7,550 nucleotides of DNA from Alphaproteobacteria bacterium UBA6347 (GTDB lineage: Bacteria; Pseudomonadota; Alphaproteobacteria; CAAGCB01; CAG-977), in assembly GCA_002440235.1 (NCBI GenBank), contig DJRZ01000028.1:63013-70562 (forward strand), given 5' to 3'. Every line of letters starts with the position of its first letter. The stretch's first letter is position 1. Positions 5,875 through 7,550 of the stretch are shown here, piece after piece. The position numbers were made by a program, and so were the translations under genes. A model generated the notes under the pieces. The model was not told where the DNA came from and did no database searches. It worked only from the letters and a program-made list of their open reading frames with translations.

Positions 5875-6504
5875 ATGAAAAGGGAAATATCGGAAAAAGT
5901 GCTGGGGCGGCTGACCCTGTATCACAGCATTTTGATCGAATGCATCGAAAACGGCACGGACACGATTTCCAGTTCGCAAATCGCCGCGCGTCTGCGCATC
6001 GACGATTCGCAGGTGCGCAAGGATTTCAAACTGCTGAACAACGAAGGGCGCGGTCGCGTCGGATACCACGTTTCCGAATTGAAGGATTCGATCGAGGACA
6101 CGCTGGGATTTAAAACGACCAAGGACGCCGTCATCGTCGGCGCGGGGCATTTGGGGCAGGCGCTGGCGAAATACACGGCGTTCAACGACTACGGACTGAA
6201 CATTCACGCGCTGTTCGACACGGACAGGGGAAAAATCGGCGAATCGATCAACGGCAAAAAAATATTCGACATTTCCGAACTGCCCGAACTGATGCGCGCG
6301 CAGGGCGTCGAAATCGCCATTCTGACCGTTCCGGGGGCGTGCGCCCAGCAAACGGCGGATTTTCTGACGAGATCGGACGTCAAATACATCTGGAACTTCA
6401 CCCCCGCCGTTTTAAAGGTTCCCGACGACGTGAAAGTTTGGAACGAAAACCTGATCGCCAGCTTTCTGCAATTCGCCTGCCGCGATTTTCAAAAGGAAGA
6501 CTGA
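5875..6504 (+). CDS. rex: Redox-sensing transcriptional repressor Rex
   Basis: Rex is a dimeric repressor that senses the NADH/NAD+ ratio: NADH binding releases it from DNA and derepresses fermentation and hydrogen genes. The 209-residue length is typical. The N-terminal winged helix spans about 1-78, with ISSSQIAARLRIDDSQVRKD (31-50) as the recognition region and R48-K-D as the family signature, then GRGRVGYHV. The Rossmann domain starts at AVIVGAGHLG, with the NAD(H) glycine motif G89-A-G91-H-L-G94. It continues through FDTDRGKIG and LTVPG, and ends with WNFTPAVLKVPDDV at 173-186, also diagnostic. I chose ATG 5875 over the in-frame TTG at 5857, because MKREISEKVLGRL aligns with the usual Rex N-terminus and GGAAAAGG (5865-5872) lies before it. 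The AGG end is unusually close to the ATG, so GGA at 5865-5867 is probably the part used. It is divergent from the hydrogenase gene, its likely target, and convergent with the methyltransferase gene. Confidence 0.95.
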   Translation: MKREISEKVLGRLTLYHSILIECIENGTDTISSSQIAARLRIDDSQVRKDFKLLNNEGRGRVGYHVSELKDSIEDTLGFKTTKDAVIVGAGHLGQALAKYTAFNDYGLNIHALFDTDRGKIGESINGKKIFDISELPELMRAQGVEIAILTVPGACAQQTADFLTRSDVKYIWNFTPAVLKVPDDVKVWNENLIASFLQFACRDFQKED

Positions 6505-6516
6505 GGTTTTTCCGCT

Positions 6517-7550
6517 CTATTTTTCGAACAAAGCCGCCAGTTCCATGTGCGGCGTGAACGCGAACTGATCGACGGGGCGCAGGCGCGTCAGCCGGTATCC
6601 GCCGCGGATCAGAATAGCGGCGTCGCGGGCGAAGCTGACCGGATTGCACGACACGGCGACGACGCGGGGAACGTCCGTCGCGGCGATCTGTTCGCACTGG
6701 GCTTTCGCGCCCGCGCGGGGCGGATCGAACACGACGGCGTCGTATTCGTACAGCTCGTCCGGATACAGCGGCGTTTTGAACAGGTCGCGTTCGCACGTTT
6801 CGACGCGTCCGTCGCCCGCCCGCCGCAAAGCCGCCAAAGCCTGCGGGGCGTTGTCCGTTCCTTTGACGATCCGTTTTTTTCGCAGCAGGGGCAGGGTGAA
6901 CGTCCCCGCGCCGCAAAACAGGTCGCAGACGCGTTTCGATTTGCCGGCGTATTCGACGACGGATCGCGTCAGGGCGTCCTGCCCCGCGACGCTCGGCTGT
7001 AAAAAACAGCCCGCGGGCGGTTTGATCGTAAAGTCGCCCGCCTTGATTTCGGGGGCGCGTAAAACCGCCAGTGGTTCGGCGTCCGCGCGTTCGTCCGTCC
7101 GCCACGAAATCCGCGCCGCGCCGACGGATTCCGCAAATCGCGCCGCGCTTTGCCGCCAGTCGAAATCGGGCTCGAACGGCAGAGTCAGCAGAATGTCCGC
7201 CCCGACGTCCGTCATTAAAATGTACACGTCGCCGACGCCCGCCTTTTTCGGATAGGCGCGATTTTCATCGCGCATGAACGCCCGCAAGGGGCGGATCAGC
7301 GCCGACAGCGCGGGGACGAGGACGGGACAGCTTTCCATTTCGACGATTCTGCCGCTTTGCCGCGCGTTGAAACCGAAACGGCGCGTCCGTCCGTTCCAAA
7401 GCACGGCGAAGCTGACGCGGCGGCGCGCGTCGATCGGGGCGAAAAAAGGTTCGTCGAATTCGGGCAGGTCGCCGACGCCGGACAAAGCCTCTTTAAAAAA
7501 ACGCAGTTTGAAACGGCGGTAGGCGTCCGCGCTCAAATGCTGCAAAGCGC
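6517..7550 (-). CDS. TrmA/RumA-family SAM-dependent RNA (uracil-5-)-methyltransferase, 5' end outside window
   Basis: This is a class I methyltransferase that makes 5-methyluridine in rRNA or tRNA. The start is beyond the right edge. The reading frame stays open to base 7550 and begins ...A-L-Q-H-L-S, which matches the family's Fe-S motif CGGC-x-L-Q-H. The codon cut by the edge ends in GC, so it could be the last Cys (TGC). Counting from the Leu codon at 7545, C73 in ESCPVLVP fits the fourth Fe-S Cys. VCDLFCGAGTFTLPL (206-220) binds SAM, followed by GTDNAPQAL and FDPPRAGA (273-280). SCNP carries the catalytic nucleophile C300, and FTPHMEL has the probable base E335. The N-terminal TRAM region and the first Fe-S cysteines lie outside the window. 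RlmD and RlmCD have the same motifs, so the exact target uridine is not fixed. The stop is TAG, 12 bases from the rex stop, with no terminator hairpin between. Confidence 0.93.
   Translation of the reverse strand, partial: ALQHLSADAYRRFKLRFFKEALSGVGDLPEFDEPFFAPIDARRRVSFAVLWNGRTRRFGFNARQSGRIVEMESCPVLVPALSALIRPLRAFMRDENRAYPKKAGVGDVYILMTDVGADILLTLPFEPDFDWRQSAARFAESVGAARISWRTDERADAEPLAVLRAPEIKAGDFTIKPPAGCFLQPSVAGQDALTRSVVEYAGKSKRVCDLFCGAGTFTLPLLRKKRIVKGTDNAPQALAALRRAGDGRVETCERDLFKTPLYPDELYEYDAVVFDPPRAGAKAQCEQIAATDVPRVVAVSCNPVSFARDAAILIRGGYRLTRLRPVDQFAFTPHMELAALFEK

Noticed and set aside
6398..7105. A 235-codon Arg-rich open frame on the - strand overlapping the methyltransferase and the rex end
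   Set aside because: It is an alternate frame of the methyltransferase gene with low-complexity Arg-rich composition.

Overview
The window looks like chromosomal DNA of an anaerobic or fermentative alphaproteobacterium. The alphaproteobacterial signal is the leftward run lspA – (isochorismatase-fold gene) – DUF3035 lipoprotein – M16 peptidase, because DUF3035 lipoproteins beside lspA and an M16 peptidase are typical of that class. The anaerobic signal is an oxygen-sensitive [FeFe] hydrogenase of the group B type beside a Rex redox repressor. A gut or other anoxic-habitat lineage is an inference. The DNA is moderately GC-rich with strong G/C bias at third codon positions, which produces many long antisense shadow reading frames.

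Layout. Positions 1-3336 hold a tightly packed leftward operon: ribF (FAD synthesis), lspA (lipoprotein signal peptidase), an isochorismatase-fold protein that appears to lack the catalytic cysteine, a short DUF3035 (BamF-type) outer-membrane lipoprotein, and a secreted zinc M16 peptidase that runs off the left edge. Neighbouring genes overlap by 1-4 bases or are 11 bases apart. A 64-base divergent promoter region (3337-3400) separates it from a rightward glycerophosphodiester phosphodiesterase gene (3401-4126), which ends at a strong bidirectional hairpin terminator (4143-4182).

Right of the terminator, the [FeFe] hydrogenase gene (4199-5656) runs leftward. It is divergent from rex (5875-6504, rightward), and the two share a 218-base intergenic region with candidate promoters and a degenerate Rex-operator-like site. 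The last gene (6517-7550, leftward, running off the right edge) is a TrmA/RumA-family SAM-dependent RNA m5U methyltransferase, convergent with rex and only 12 bases from it.

How the genes fit together. The left operon joins flavin cofactor synthesis with envelope lipoprotein maturation and outer-membrane assembly. The hydrogenase/rex pair suggests NADH-dependent control of hydrogen metabolism: Rex would release DNA when NADH/NAD+ rises and allow hydrogenase synthesis. I found no RNA genes, CRISPR arrays, insertion sequences or phage genes, and no clear evidence of a wholly new system. The most notable points are the nucleophile-less isochorismatase-fold gene inside a conserved operon, the direct ribF-lspA junction without ileS, and the rex/[FeFe] hydrogenase pair in an alphaproteobacterial setting.
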